This document shows, in pieces, positions 46,558 through 55,416 of a stretch of DNA of 64,000 nucleotides. The notes beneath the pieces are model-generated. The model saw only the letters and a program-made list of their open reading frames with translations, had not been told where the DNA came from and made no database searches. Each line of letters begins with the position of its first letter. The stretch's first letter is position 1. Both the position numbers and the translations under genes were made by a program. This DNA comes from Alkalihalobacterium chitinilyticum (lineage in GTDB: Bacteria > Bacillota > Bacilli > Bacillales > Bacillaceae_F). The stretch spans positions 104,477-168,476 of the forward strand of contig NZ_JAOTPO010000012.1 in assembly GCF_029028005.1 (NCBI RefSeq), written 5' to 3'.

Positions 46558-47394
46558 ATGTTTGAGTGGAAAAATATCTTTCGCGGTATGATGATTGGGA
46601 TATCTGACCTCGTTCCAGGTGTTAGTGGAGGGACAATAGCAGTTATCCTAGGAATTTATGATCGTTTAATTGCAGCAATCAGTGGGTTTTTCAGTAAAAA
46701 GTGGAAAGACTATCTGGGCTTTTTAATTCCGTTAGCCATTGGAGCAATATTAGCAGTTTTTCTCTTAAGTCGTCTTATTAAATGGTTGTTGGAGTTCTAT
46801 CCACAGCCCACTTATTTTTTCTTTCTAGGTTTAATAGGTGGAATTATTCCTTACCTATTTAGCAAGATAGATTATAAGAATACGTTTAAGCCCGCACATT
46901 ATTTAGTTCTGGTTGTGTCTAGTATAGCTATTGGATCGACAACCTTCTTTGTTGAAAGAGAAAGTCATACCATAATTGAAACGGTGACAGCTTCATCTGG
47001 ACTAGTATTTTTCTTCTCAGGCTGGATTGCGAGCATGGCGATGCTATTACCTGGAATTAGTGGATCTTTTGTCTTGTTATTACTAGGTGTATATCATTCT
47101 GTTATTCACGCTGTTGCGGAGTTAAACCTATTAATTATATTAATTGTTGGAGCAGGAGTAGGGGTTGGCTTAATTGTGAGTAGTAAGATCATTCGTTTCT
47201 TGCTTAAGACGTTACCTGTTTTCACATATGCTTTTATCATTGGAATGGTCATCGGATCAATCGTAGTGATTTTCCCTGGAATTGAAAATAACATAATGTT
47301 ACTGATCGTTAGTGTTGTAACGTTTATCGCTGGTTTTTTTGTAGCTACCTTCTTTGGCAAAATGGAAACCAATCGGAATGGAAAACTGTCCTAA
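46558..47394 (+). CDS. DUF368 polyprenyl-phosphate transporter (PopT-like)
   Basis: A 278-residue polytopic membrane protein of the DUF368 family. The two inverted half-repeat signatures are ISDLVPGVSGGTIAVILGIYDRLI near the N terminus and AMLLPGISGSFVLLLLGVYHSVI in the second half. The family (named PopT) has been reported to return undecaprenyl phosphate to the inner membrane leaflet for cell wall synthesis, and to matter especially at alkaline pH. It is divergent from spoVB, another lipid-carrier-related transporter. TTGAAGGGGA precedes ATG. A terminator overlaps its stop codon. Confidence 0.85.
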   Translation: MFEWKNIFRGMMIGISDLVPGVSGGTIAVILGIYDRLIAAISGFFSKKWKDYLGFLIPLAIGAILAVFLLSRLIKWLLEFYPQPTYFFFLGLIGGIIPYLFSKIDYKNTFKPAHYLVLVVSSIAIGSTTFFVERESHTIIETVTASSGLVFFFSGWIASMAMLLPGISGSFVLLLLGVYHSVIHAVAELNLLIILIVGAGVGVGLIVSSKIIRFLLKTLPVFTYAFIIGMVIGSIVVIFPGIENNIMLLIVSVVTFIAGFFVATFFGKMETNRNGKLS

Positions 47395-47410
47395 GGGGCA
47401 GTTTTTTTTT
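47382..47410 (+). terminator. Terminator overlapping the stop of the DUF368 gene
   Basis: AAAACTGTCC pairs with GGGGCAGTTTT and leads into nine T. The coding sequence forms the 5' arm. Confidence 0.88.
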
Positions 47411-47489
47411 GGAGGTCGGGAAAACCCTAGCTGATTAAAAAACAAACGCGGAATGATGAGCAGTAGGATCAAGATCAACCCCCACCCAA

Positions 47490-47878
47490 CCCAAAGCCTG
47501 GAATGACGAGCGTTAGAGGGGAAAATTAGGAGAAAGCGTGAGCGAAAAGCGCTGGATCGTGAGCGGTAGAGGGAGAAATTAGGAGCAAGCGTGAACGAAA
47601 AGAAATGGATCGTGAGCGTTAGAGGAAAATACTAGGAAGAAGTGTGAACGAAAAGGAATGGATCGTGAGCGGTAGAGGAAAATACTAGGAAGAAGTGTGA
47701 ACGAAAAGGAATGGATCGTGAGCGGTTGAGGAAAGAATTAGGAGAAAGCGTGAACGGAAAGCGCTGAATCGTGAGCGGTAGAGGGAGAAATTAGGAAAAA
47801 GTGTGAACGAAAGGGGTAACGAATCGTGAGCGGAGGAGGAAACAATTAGGAGAAAACGTGAACGAAAGCTGAGATTAT
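47490..47878. repeat. 53-bp-period tandem repeat array, locus 2 (about 7 units)
   Basis: The word (C/T)TAGG recurs at 47526, 47579, 47632, 47685, 47738 and 47791, always 53 bp apart, and at 47846 (55 bp, a 2-base insertion). Units carry CGTGAGCGGTAGAGG, TTAGGAGAAAG and CGTGAACGAAAAG variants, clearly the same family as 36336-36582. A degenerate partial unit is visible at about 47446-47468. The array fills most of the 600-bp gap between the DUF368 gene and comN. Confidence 0.94.
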
Positions 47879-47996
47879 TATAGAATACACCCGAAGATTC
47901 CCAATCGAACGAAAAACAAAAACCATATGAATATAATAGTTTTTTTATCAGAAAAAAGATTATAATGGAAAAAAGGGGAAAAGGAGAGTCGATGGA

Positions 47997-48299
47997 ATGA
48001 AACAGCAGTTTGAAGTTTGGAAAGATGATGTCATGCCCGCTTTGCAAAGTAAAGTGGAAGAGTTCCAGATGCTTGGATATAACAAAGCGACAGTGGATCA
48101 CCTATGGAAAAGTGTTATGTACAAATTACGTAAAAAAAAGGAATATATACATCTCCATGAATTTGTTAATGTGATCTTAACCCTTCGTGCCCCTGAGTAT
48201 ATGAATTATTTAACCGTCGAAAATTACAATGCTGCCGATTGGTTTGCAAATGAAGGAGTTATCGAAGAGTTAGTGGGCGAAGGAATAAGTAAACCGTAA
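47997..48299 (+). CDS. comN: Post-transcriptional regulator ComN (YrzD)
   Basis: A 100-residue cytoplasmic protein with the ComN signature: VEEFQMLGYNKATVDHLWKSV and YIHLHEFVNVILTL, ending in AADWFANEGVI. In B. subtilis ComN stimulates comE (late competence) mRNA expression and localises through DivIVA. AAGGAG lies 10 nt before ATG. The position between the spoVB region and secDF is conserved. It is preceded by the purine-rich repeat array, unlike in B. subtilis. Confidence 0.9.
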   Translation: MKQQFEVWKDDVMPALQSKVEEFQMLGYNKATVDHLWKSVMYKLRKKKEYIHLHEFVNVILTLRAPEYMNYLTVENYNAADWFANEGVIEELVGEGISKP

Positions 48300-48311
48300 T
48301 ACTAACTATAA

Positions 48312-48341
48312 TTGACATGGAAAAAGTACAATAGCTATAAT
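48312..48341 (+). promoter_or_regulatory. Near-consensus sigma-A promoter for secD-secF
   Basis: TTGACA (48312-48317), 18 bp, TATAAT (48336-48341). A small hairpin (CAATAG/CTATTG) with a following T run at 48329-48358 overlaps its start region. Confidence 0.65.
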
Positions 48342-48405
48342 TGAACTATTGCTTATTTTTTGGACAAGTATAATTGTTGTGATTGTTAAGGAGGAAGTTC
48401 ATACT

Positions 48406-49707
48406 ATGGTGAAAAAAGGTCGTATTATTACTTTTTTTCTCATTGTAATTATTCTTGGTGGTTTAATAAGTACGACCATTATGGGAATTGCAAAAGAAAT
48501 TAAGTTAGGTTTAGATCTTCAAGGTGGATTTGAAATTTTATATCAAGTCAAGCCTGTGGATGAAGGCGGTGTCATTGATGATGACGTCCTCAATGCAACC
48601 GTTAGTGCTCTAAATCAACGTGTTAACGTTCTAGGTGTTTCAGAGCCATACATAACCATTGAAGGGGAAGACCGAGTTAGGGTTCAGTTGGCTGGAGTAG
48701 AGGACCAGCAAACCGCACGTGATTTACTTGCAACTGAAGCACAGCTAACCTTTCGTGACGTCGATGATGTTGTTAAATTAGATGGGGCGGACCTTCAAGA
48801 AGGTGGCGCACGTGTAACTTTCAATGAGGCGAACCAACCAGAGGTAGCGGTTACGCTAAAAGATGCGAACCAGTTTGGTGAAGTAACAAGAGAAATTCGT
48901 GACCGGGCTCCATTAGGTGAAAACCTTCTTGTCATTTGGTTAGATTTTGAAGAAGGCGATAGCTTCTATGGAGAAGTAGGTAAAGAAAACCCGAAATTTT
49001 TATCTGCACCAACGGTTAGGGAAGTTTTAAATACTAGAAATGTAGTTATCCAAGGAAACTTTACGATTGATGAAGCGACGTTTTTAGCAGAAGTACTGAA
49101 TGCCGGTGCTCTTCCTGTTCAACTAGATGAGCTTTATTCGAACTCAGTTGGAGCGTCACTCGGTGAACAGGCGATGAAAAATACGATCTTCGCTGGATTT
49201 ATCGGCGTCGCGCTTATTTTTATCTATATGTTAATTTTCTATCGTTTTATGGGGACAATCGCAGTTATTACTTTATCCGTTTACATTTTCCTCGTCCTCG
49301 TTATTTTTAACTGGATGAATGCGGTTTTAACACTACCAGGGATTGCGGCATTAATTCTAGGGGTCGGTATGGCAGTTGACGCCAATATCATCACATATGA
49401 ACGAATTAAAGAAGAAATTCGTTCCGGGAAATCAATCATGTCAGCGTTTAAAGCTGGAAGCAGACGTTCATTATCGACGATACTTGATGCAAACATCACA
49501 ACAATTTTAGCGGCTAGTGTTCTGTTTTACTATGGGACAAGTTCTGTACAAGGTTTTGCGATTATGTTAATTGTCAGTATCTTAACGAGCTTTTTAACAG
49601 CTGTTTACGGTTCAAGATTATTATTAGGGCTTTGGGTAAATAGTCGAATTTTCAATAAAAAGCCTCGTATGTTTGGTGTAAAGGAGAGTGAGATCAATGA
49701 GCTTTAA
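48406..49707 (+). CDS. secD: Protein translocase subunit SecD
   Basis: A 433-residue membrane protein that uses the proton motive force to aid late steps of Sec export. An N-terminal membrane helix is followed by KLGLDLQGGFEILYQV (the D1 motif), a periplasmic-type P1 domain, ASLGEQAMKNTIFAGFIGVA, and six-helix export domain motifs including GVGMAVDANIITYERIKEEI. The ATG at 48406 has AAGGAGG upstream. In B. subtilis SecD and SecF are one fused polypeptide (737 residues); here they are two overlapping genes. The C terminus overlaps the secF start by 11 nt. Confidence 0.96.
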   Translation: MVKKGRIITFFLIVIILGGLISTTIMGIAKEIKLGLDLQGGFEILYQVKPVDEGGVIDDDVLNATVSALNQRVNVLGVSEPYITIEGEDRVRVQLAGVEDQQTARDLLATEAQLTFRDVDDVVKLDGADLQEGGARVTFNEANQPEVAVTLKDANQFGEVTREIRDRAPLGENLLVIWLDFEEGDSFYGEVGKENPKFLSAPTVREVLNTRNVVIQGNFTIDEATFLAEVLNAGALPVQLDELYSNSVGASLGEQAMKNTIFAGFIGVALIFIYMLIFYRFMGTIAVITLSVYIFLVLVIFNWMNAVLTLPGIAALILGVGMAVDANIITYERIKEEIRSGKSIMSAFKAGSRRSLSTILDANITTILAASVLFYYGTSSVQGFAIMLIVSILTSFLTAVYGSRLLLGLWVNSRIFNKKPRMFGVKESEINEL

Positions 49708-50635
49708 TTTTCATGACCGGACGATTGACTTTGTCAAGCACCGTAAAAAGTTTTTCATCCTTTCTTTGGTCGCAGCTCTCGTTGGGGTGGTCTTACTCTC
49801 AACCGTTGGATTAAATCTTGGTATTGATTTTGAAAGTGGTTCACGAGTTGAGGTGGCGACAACTGAACCTGCTACGGCAGAGCAAATCATGGAGGACTTT
49901 GCTAGTATCGGTGAAGGGTACACCCCAGATGATATTACGATGGCGGGAGAACAAAATAATCTCGTCCACGCACGATTCATTGGTCAGCTTGAACCGAATG
50001 AGATTGCTGAGATCCAGATCTATTTTAACGAAAAATACGGCGCAGAACCGAATGTGAGTACTGTATCTCCGATGGTTGGTAAAGAGCTGGCTCGTAACGC
50101 TTTAATATCGGTAATGATCGCATCTGTTGGGATTGTTATTTATGTAGCGATTCGGTTTGAATGGCTTTATGGAGTTGCAGCGGTTGTGGCGTTATTCCAT
50201 GATGCATTCTTTATTATTGCTGTTTTTAGTGTCGTACAGTTTGAAGTCAATGTTCCGTTTATTGCGGCTGTACTGACGATTGTAGGTTACTCGATTAATG
50301 ATACGATCGTTACTTTTGACCGGATTCGAGAAAATATGAATAAAGCAAAGCGTGTAAAATCTTTTGATGACTTAGCAAATATCGTTAATGTAAGTTTAAC
50401 GCAAACATTGGCTAGATCGATTAATACAGTTCTTACTGTAATCCTAGCTGCGGCTGCGATCTTCATTTTTGGTGGAGAAGCGATCCGTTCGTTCGCATTT
50501 GCTCTCGTTATTGGATTAGTAGCTGGAACCTATTCTTCCATTTTCTTAGCGGCTCAATTGTGGCTCGTATGGAAATCTAAGCAATTAGAAAGAAGAAAAT
50601 TTAAAAGTAAACCCCAAGCTGAAGGGGAAGTATAA
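49697..50635 (+). CDS. secF: Protein translocase subunit SecF
   Basis: A 312-residue partner of SecD. Motifs include GLNLGIDFESGSRVEV, IAIRFEWLYGVAAVVALFHDA and VGYSINDTIVTFDRIRENM in the six-helix domain. The ATG at 49697 lies in another frame inside the end of secD, with AAGGAG 10 nt upstream, so translation is probably coupled. SecD plus SecF total about 745 residues, equal to the fused Bacillus SecDF. Confidence 0.96.
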   Translation: MSFNFHDRTIDFVKHRKKFFILSLVAALVGVVLLSTVGLNLGIDFESGSRVEVATTEPATAEQIMEDFASIGEGYTPDDITMAGEQNNLVHARFIGQLEPNEIAEIQIYFNEKYGAEPNVSTVSPMVGKELARNALISVMIASVGIVIYVAIRFEWLYGVAAVVALFHDAFFIIAVFSVVQFEVNVPFIAAVLTIVGYSINDTIVTFDRIRENMNKAKRVKSFDDLANIVNVSLTQTLARSINTVLTVILAAAAIFIFGGEAIRSFAFALVIGLVAGTYSSIFLAAQLWLVWKSKQLERRKFKSKPQAEGEV

Positions 50636-50642
50636 AATACTT

Positions 50643-50671
50643 AAGGTCATGGTGCATACCGTGGCCTTTTT
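50643..50671 (+). terminator. Terminator of secD-secF
   Basis: AAGGTCATGGT pairs with ACCGTGGCCTT (G-U pairs included) around a GCAT loop, followed by five T. Confidence 0.85.
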
Positions 50672-50746
50672 GTTGGTATAATTTACTTATGTGCTTTTTT
50701 ACACAGGACAATACGTAATGGAATACGATATTAAGAAGGTGACAGT

Positions 50747-51652
50747 ATGGATGAAGAAATTCGCTATCAGAAAGTGAAGATGGGTGCATGGGTTGGAATT
50801 ATCGGTAATATTATTTTAGCAATTATTAAAGGCGTCGTTGGATTTCTTTCAAACAGTCGCGCCTTAATTGCTGATGCTGTTCACTCAGCTTCTGATGTCG
50901 TAGGTTCAGTTGCTGTGCTCATTGGTGTTCGTGCAGCGAAAATGCCTCCTGATCGCGATCACCCGTACGGACATGGAAAAGCTGAGTCCATTGCTGCGAT
51001 TATTGTTGCAGTACTTCTGTTTATCGTTGGCGTAGAAATTGCGATTGATGCGATAAAGGCTTTTACTGAACCGATCGCAGTTCCAAAGGTGATAGCCATC
51101 TATGCTGTCATTTTTTCCATCGTTGTGAAAGAAATTATGTTTAGATATAAGTATCATTTGGGTAAGAAATATAGAAGTGAAGCGTTAATAACAGATGCGT
51201 GGCATCACCGTTCTGACGTTTTTTCCTCAATAGCAGCTTTACTTGGTATTGGTGGTTCTATTATTGGAGGAGCTGTCGGAATACCTTGGCTCGTCTATGC
51301 AGATCCAGTCGCTGGGTTATTTGTCTCGATATTAATCGTTAAAATGGCGTGGAGTCTCGGAAGTCAGTCGATCCACAATACGTTAGATCACGTTCTTCAT
51401 GAAGAAGATACGGTTGAGATGAAAAAAGCAGTAACTTCAGTTGAAGGGGTTTTAAATCTTGATGAATTTTTAGCGCGAGAACACGGTCATTACGTCATTA
51501 TCGATTTAAAAATTGCCGTCGACCCTGACATTACGGTTAAGGAAGGTCATGCGATTGGGAAAGCGGTGAAAACGAGACTGCTTGAAGAAAACCATGTCCA
51601 TGATGTGTTAGTGCATATTAACCCATACGAAAAAAATAAGGAGGTGACGTAA
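50747..51652 (+). CDS. Cation diffusion facilitator transporter
   Basis: A 301-residue CDF-family metal/proton antiporter with about six membrane segments. Metal-site motifs are ADAVHSASD (helix 2) and TDAWHHRSD (helix 5), both HxxxD type. DRDHPYGHGKAE is the inter-helix histidine loop and the C-terminal cytoplasmic domain ends with HVHDVLVHINPYEK. HxxxD in both sites fits zinc or iron exporters, or the manganese exporters of bacilli, and the metal cannot be fixed. AAGGTGA precedes ATG. It occupies the place of yrvC in B. subtilis. Confidence 0.88.
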   Translation: MDEEIRYQKVKMGAWVGIIGNIILAIIKGVVGFLSNSRALIADAVHSASDVVGSVAVLIGVRAAKMPPDRDHPYGHGKAESIAAIIVAVLLFIVGVEIAIDAIKAFTEPIAVPKVIAIYAVIFSIVVKEIMFRYKYHLGKKYRSEALITDAWHHRSDVFSSIAALLGIGGSIIGGAVGIPWLVYADPVAGLFVSILIVKMAWSLGSQSIHNTLDHVLHEEDTVEMKKAVTSVEGVLNLDEFLAREHGHYVIIDLKIAVDPDITVKEGHAIGKAVKTRLLEENHVHDVLVHINPYEKNKEVT

Positions 51653-51653
51653 G

Positions 51654-51986
51654 ATGCGCGGTCAATGGGGGTTTATATTAGGAATTATTGCTGCACTTAT
51701 TATTGCAATTTTTGCTGTCATCAATGTTGAAGCAGTTCGTGTCAATTATTTATTTGGAACGGCCGATTGGCCATTAATTCTCGTCATTATCGGTTCCGTA
51801 TTAATGGGCGGGATTATTGTTGGCGCGGTAGGTATGGTTAAAGTTTACCAATTGCAACAAGAAATAAAGCGTCTAAAGCAAACGAACGCTGTGAAAAATA
51901 GTCCAACGAATCAAAAGAAAAAGGACATAAATCAAGATCAATCAAACAAAGAAGGTAGTGAACAAACGAAAGCCAAGGGAAATTAA
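51654..51986 (+). CDS. LapA-domain membrane protein (YrvD-like)
   Basis: A 110-residue protein with two membrane segments (about 5-25 and 40-63) and a charged coiled cytoplasmic tail. The core NVEAVRVNYLFGTADWPLILVI is the LapA/DUF1049 signature. AAGGAGGTGACG, the end of the upstream gene, provides its ribosome binding site, so it is coupled to the CDF gene. In E. coli LapA acts with LapB in lipopolysaccharide control; in Firmicutes the role is unknown. The counterpart in B. subtilis is yrvD. Confidence 0.82.
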   Translation: MRGQWGFILGIIAALIIAIFAVINVEAVRVNYLFGTADWPLILVIIGSVLMGGIIVGAVGMVKVYQLQQEIKRLKQTNAVKNSPTNQKKKDINQDQSNKEGSEQTKAKGN

Positions 51987-52088
51987 AATCGATCTAGCTG
52001 GATTTGTTATTCCTGTATAATTGGCTATTCATAATAATTGACGGACAATATTATTCCCGTTCATTGAAAACTACCAGATTATTATTCA

Positions 52089-52117
52089 TTGCCCCTCTAT
52101 GACCCCTCTTGTATAAT
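52089..52117 (+). promoter_or_regulatory. Promoter of recJ-apt
   Basis: TTGCCC (52089-52094), 17 bp, TATAAT (52112-52117), 26 bp before the recJ start codon. Confidence 0.65.
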
Positions 52118-52142
52118 AGTTAGGTCAAGGGGTGTTTTTTTT

Positions 52143-54497
52143 ATGCTTAAATCAAACAAAAGATGGAAGCTAGCACAGCTAGAACAAGAGAAAGTAGATT
52201 TATTAGTAAGTGAATTGAACTTAACACCAATCGTGGCAAAGTTGCTCGTACTAAGAGGTATCGAGACGGTAGAGGCTGCCACACGTTTTTTATATAAAGA
52301 AGAAGTTTCTTTTTACGATCCTTTCTTACTTGATGGGATGAGAGAAGCTGTGGATCGAATTAAGTTGGCTATTGAGAGAAATGAAAAGATCTTAATATTT
52401 GGTGACTACGATGCGGATGGTGTTAGTAGTACATCCGTTATGGTTTATTTAATGCGAGAATTAGGAGCTAATTTTAATTACTATATTCCGAATCGCTTTA
52501 CTGAAGGATATGGTCCTAATGAAGCAGCTTTTCGTCAAGCTAAGGTTGATGGATATGAGCTAATAATTACAGTGGATACTGGTATTTCCGCTGTTCATGA
52601 AGCAGAAGTAGCTAAAGAAATCGAGATTGACCTTATTATCACGGACCACCACGAAGCGCCGCCGCAATTGCCGGATGCCTATGCGATTGTAAATCCTAAA
52701 AAGCCAGGGTGTACATATCCGTTTAAAGGCTTAGCGGGAGTTGGAGTTGCATTTAAACTAGCACATGCGTTACTAGATGAAGTACCTGTTCATTTATTAG
52801 ATATAGTAGCGATAGGAACGATTGCGGACCTTGTACCGTTAGTTGATGAAAATCGACTTCTTGCTAAAAAAGGAATTGAAGCGTTACAGCGCACGACGAA
52901 GCCTGGTTTAAAAGCATTAAAGAAGATAGCGGGTATTGATACGCAAGTAATGAACGCCGAGCATGTCGGTTTTGCAATTGGTCCTCGTATTAATGCAGCA
53001 GGCCGGCTTGATTCAGCAGATCCAGCAGTAGAACTTATGACGACAGATGATGAGTTAACTGGAAAAGAAATAGCTGAAGAAATCGACCAACTAAATAAAG
53101 AAAGAAAAGCAATCGTGGACGAAATGGCAAAAGAAGCGATTGAACAAGTGGAAACACAGTTTCCGCCTTCTGAGAATCATGTTTTAATCGTTGGAAAAGA
53201 AGGGTGGAACCCTGGCGTTATCGGGATTGTAGCTTCACGGTTAGTTGAAAAGTTTTATCGGCCGACGATCGTGCTGAGCATTGATAAGGAAAAAGGAGTA
53301 GCAAAAGGATCTGCCCGAAGTATTGAAGGATTTGATATGTTTGTCAATTTATCGGAAAGCAGAGATATCCTTCCACACTTTGGCGGACACCCAATGGCTG
53401 CTGGACTTACAATGAAAATTGAACATATTGAAGAGCTGAGAAGCCGGTTAAATAAACAAGCGGATGAACTTCTTACAAAAGAGGATTTTGTACCAGTTAC
53501 GAACGTTGACCTTGTGGCTAAATTAGATGAAATTTCACTAGATGTCATTAATCAGTTAGATGAATTAGCTCCTTATGGCGTAAGTAATCCGATACCAAAA
53601 GTCATGATAGAAGATGTGAATATCGGACAAATCCGCCGAATCGGCAGTGATGAAAACCACTTAAAGGTCCTTTTTGAACAAGATGGAACAACGTTAGATG
53701 GTATCGGGTTTCAACTGGGTTATGTCCATCCTGAAATCAATCCAGCTGCGAAGGTTTCTGCCGTTGGTACGGTATCAGTCAATGAGTGGAACGGACATTG
53801 TAAGCCGCAACTGTTTATTGAAGATGTTCAAGTAAACGAATGGCAGCTGTTTGATTGGCGAAATGCCAAAAAGTTAGCAGCAAATATCGCGTCTTTACCC
53901 AAACAAAAACGAAAATTAATTGCATTCCAATCTACTACGATGGATAAGCTAGGATTAGACACTCTAAATGAAGAAGTTTGTTATGTTGGTTCGGATGATG
54001 ATGTTAATATAGCCAATAAATATATTGTACTGTTAGACTTACCAAGGTCTACCAAGCAATTGGAAGGGTTACTTCTAAAGGAAACGGGAGGGCCGGAACG
54101 TATCTATTCCGTATTTTACCAAGAAGATTCCAACTATTTTTCAACACTTCCGAAACGAGAACACTTTAAATGGTATTATGCATTTTTATCGAAAAAAGGA
54201 TCTTTTGATATGAAACGCTATGGTCAGCAACTTGCGACCCATAAAGGCTGGTCGAAAAATACGGTAGATTTTATGACACAGGTGTTTTTTGAATTAGATT
54301 TTGTTACAATAAACAATGGTATTATTAGCCTGCATCCTACCCCTTCGAAAAAAGGACTCGACGAATCTGAGACGTATCAACGAATGACAGAACAGTCGAA
54401 GCTAGAGCAGCAATTTTTATATTCCTCTTATTATGAGTTGAAGCTCTGGTTCGATCAAGCAATAGACCAGGTAAGAAAAGTTAAGGAGTCGGTATAA
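52143..54497 (+). CDS. recJ: Single-stranded-DNA-specific exonuclease RecJ
   Basis: A 784-residue 5'-3' exonuclease for recombination and repair. DHH motifs are FGDYDADGVSS (motif I), VDTGIS, IITDHHEAPP (the DHH triplet) and GTIADLVPL; the DHHA1 region contains ARSIEGFDMF and FGGHPMAAGLTM. A Firmicute-specific C-terminal region of about 220 residues follows, and length equals B. subtilis RecJ (786). The ATG at 52143 has AAGGGGTG 8 nt upstream. It is followed 3 nt later by apt. Confidence 0.97.
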   Translation: MLKSNKRWKLAQLEQEKVDLLVSELNLTPIVAKLLVLRGIETVEAATRFLYKEEVSFYDPFLLDGMREAVDRIKLAIERNEKILIFGDYDADGVSSTSVMVYLMRELGANFNYYIPNRFTEGYGPNEAAFRQAKVDGYELIITVDTGISAVHEAEVAKEIEIDLIITDHHEAPPQLPDAYAIVNPKKPGCTYPFKGLAGVGVAFKLAHALLDEVPVHLLDIVAIGTIADLVPLVDENRLLAKKGIEALQRTTKPGLKALKKIAGIDTQVMNAEHVGFAIGPRINAAGRLDSADPAVELMTTDDELTGKEIAEEIDQLNKERKAIVDEMAKEAIEQVETQFPPSENHVLIVGKEGWNPGVIGIVASRLVEKFYRPTIVLSIDKEKGVAKGSARSIEGFDMFVNLSESRDILPHFGGHPMAAGLTMKIEHIEELRSRLNKQADELLTKEDFVPVTNVDLVAKLDEISLDVINQLDELAPYGVSNPIPKVMIEDVNIGQIRRIGSDENHLKVLFEQDGTTLDGIGFQLGYVHPEINPAAKVSAVGTVSVNEWNGHCKPQLFIEDVQVNEWQLFDWRNAKKLAANIASLPKQKRKLIAFQSTTMDKLGLDTLNEEVCYVGSDDDVNIANKYIVLLDLPRSTKQLEGLLLKETGGPERIYSVFYQEDSNYFSTLPKREHFKWYYAFLSKKGSFDMKRYGQQLATHKGWSKNTVDFMTQVFFELDFVTINNGIISLHPTPSKKGLDESETYQRMTEQSKLEQQFLYSSYYELKLWFDQAIDQVRKVKESV

Positions 54498-54500
54498 GAG

Positions 54501-55013
54501 ATGGATTTTAAACAGTATATTACGATAGTAGAGGATTACCCAAAAGAGGGTATTCGATTTAAGGACATTACAACTTTAATGCAAGATGGACAAGCGTATA
54601 AAAAAGCGATTGAAGAACTAGCGAATTTTGCTCGCGAAAAAAATGCTGACGTTATTGTAGGTCCAGAAGCACGTGGGTTTGTTGTCGGATGTCCAATTGC
54701 TTTCGAATTAGAAAAAGGCTTTGTTCCTGTTCGTAAAAAAGGAAAGCTTCCCCGTGAAGTTATTTCAGTAGATTATGGATTAGAGTATGGAAATGATAGT
54801 CTTACGATTCATAAGGATGCTATTCAAAAGGGGCAACGCGTAGTAATTGCCGATGATCTTCTTGCAACTGGAGGTACGATCGAAGCAACCATTAATATGG
54901 TTGAACAGCTAGGTGGAGAAGTAGTTGGAATTGCGTTCTTAATTGAGCTGACTTACCTTGATGGAAGAGATAAGCTTCAAGATTACGATGTGTATACATT
55001 AACACAATACTAA
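54501..55013 (+). CDS. apt: Adenine phosphoribosyltransferase
   Basis: Salvages adenine with PRPP to AMP; 170 residues. The PRPP-binding loop reads [13 protein letters not shown], the purine-site segment is [10 protein letters not shown] and the flexible hood is [13 protein letters not shown]. It begins 3 nt after recJ, and the ribosome binding site AAGGAG lies at the end of recJ. A long hairpin follows. Confidence 0.98.
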   Translation: MDFKQYITIVEDYPKEGIRFKDITTLMQDGQAYKKAIEELANFAREKNADVIVGPEARGFVVGCPIAFELEKGFVPVRKKGKLPREVISVDYGLEYGNDSLTIHKDAIQKGQRVVIADDLLATGGTIEATINMVEQLGGEVVGIAFLIELTYLDGRDKLQDYDVYTLTQY

Positions 55014-55016
55014 ATA

Positions 55017-55140
55017 ATAACAGGCTGACTTAAAAGTAAATTGTCAGGAGCCTCCATAATGACTAAAGTTCTTTGGAACAAGGGTAATATTAATAGGTCA
55101 TAGTGTGGGGAACCGAATACTTTTAGGTCAGCTTTTTTTA
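55017..55140 (+). terminator. Long-loop terminator/cruciform after apt
   Basis: GCTGACTTAAAAGTA (starting about 55025) pairs with TACTTTTAGGTCAGC (ending about 55132) across roughly 80 nt, then seven T. The interior carries GC-rich words such as GGGGAACC. The arrangement resembles the yajC terminator at 41240-41326. Confidence 0.65.
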
Positions 55141-55416
55141 ATGTTGTGTGTGATTTACGTTCAAATAGCGTCTCTCAGTCGGCCAAATGAGAAAAAAGTT
55201 TTCATTCTTTACTTATATACTACTCAAGCCCCTGAATCCACTGATCAAAGCTTTCTGCTTCAAATTTAAGGGCTATAATTCAAAATTCTCGTCTAAAATA
55301 TAAATGAAGTTCGACATTTTTCGTATTTTATCTTTACACATATAGGCTACTTAATGATAATATAAAGAAATATAGAAAAAATGGGACCAATTATGTAGGG
55401 ATAAAAAGGTGATTCC
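55141..55416. other. AT-rich leader region of relA
   Basis: Together with the preceding hairpin this makes a 403-bp gap between apt and relA. Apart from the promoter at 55333-55361 I see no gene or conserved RNA. Confidence 0.5.
55333..55361 (+). promoter_or_regulatory. Promoter of relA-dtd
   Basis: TTTACA (55333-55338), 17 bp, GATAAT (55356-55361), 55 bp before the relA start codon. Confidence 0.6.

Noticed and set aside
47685..48101. 138-codon minus-strand open frame across repeat locus 2
   Set aside because: It is made mainly of the 53-bp repeats read antisense (SRF, STAHD words), runs through the comN start, and lacks a ribosome binding site.
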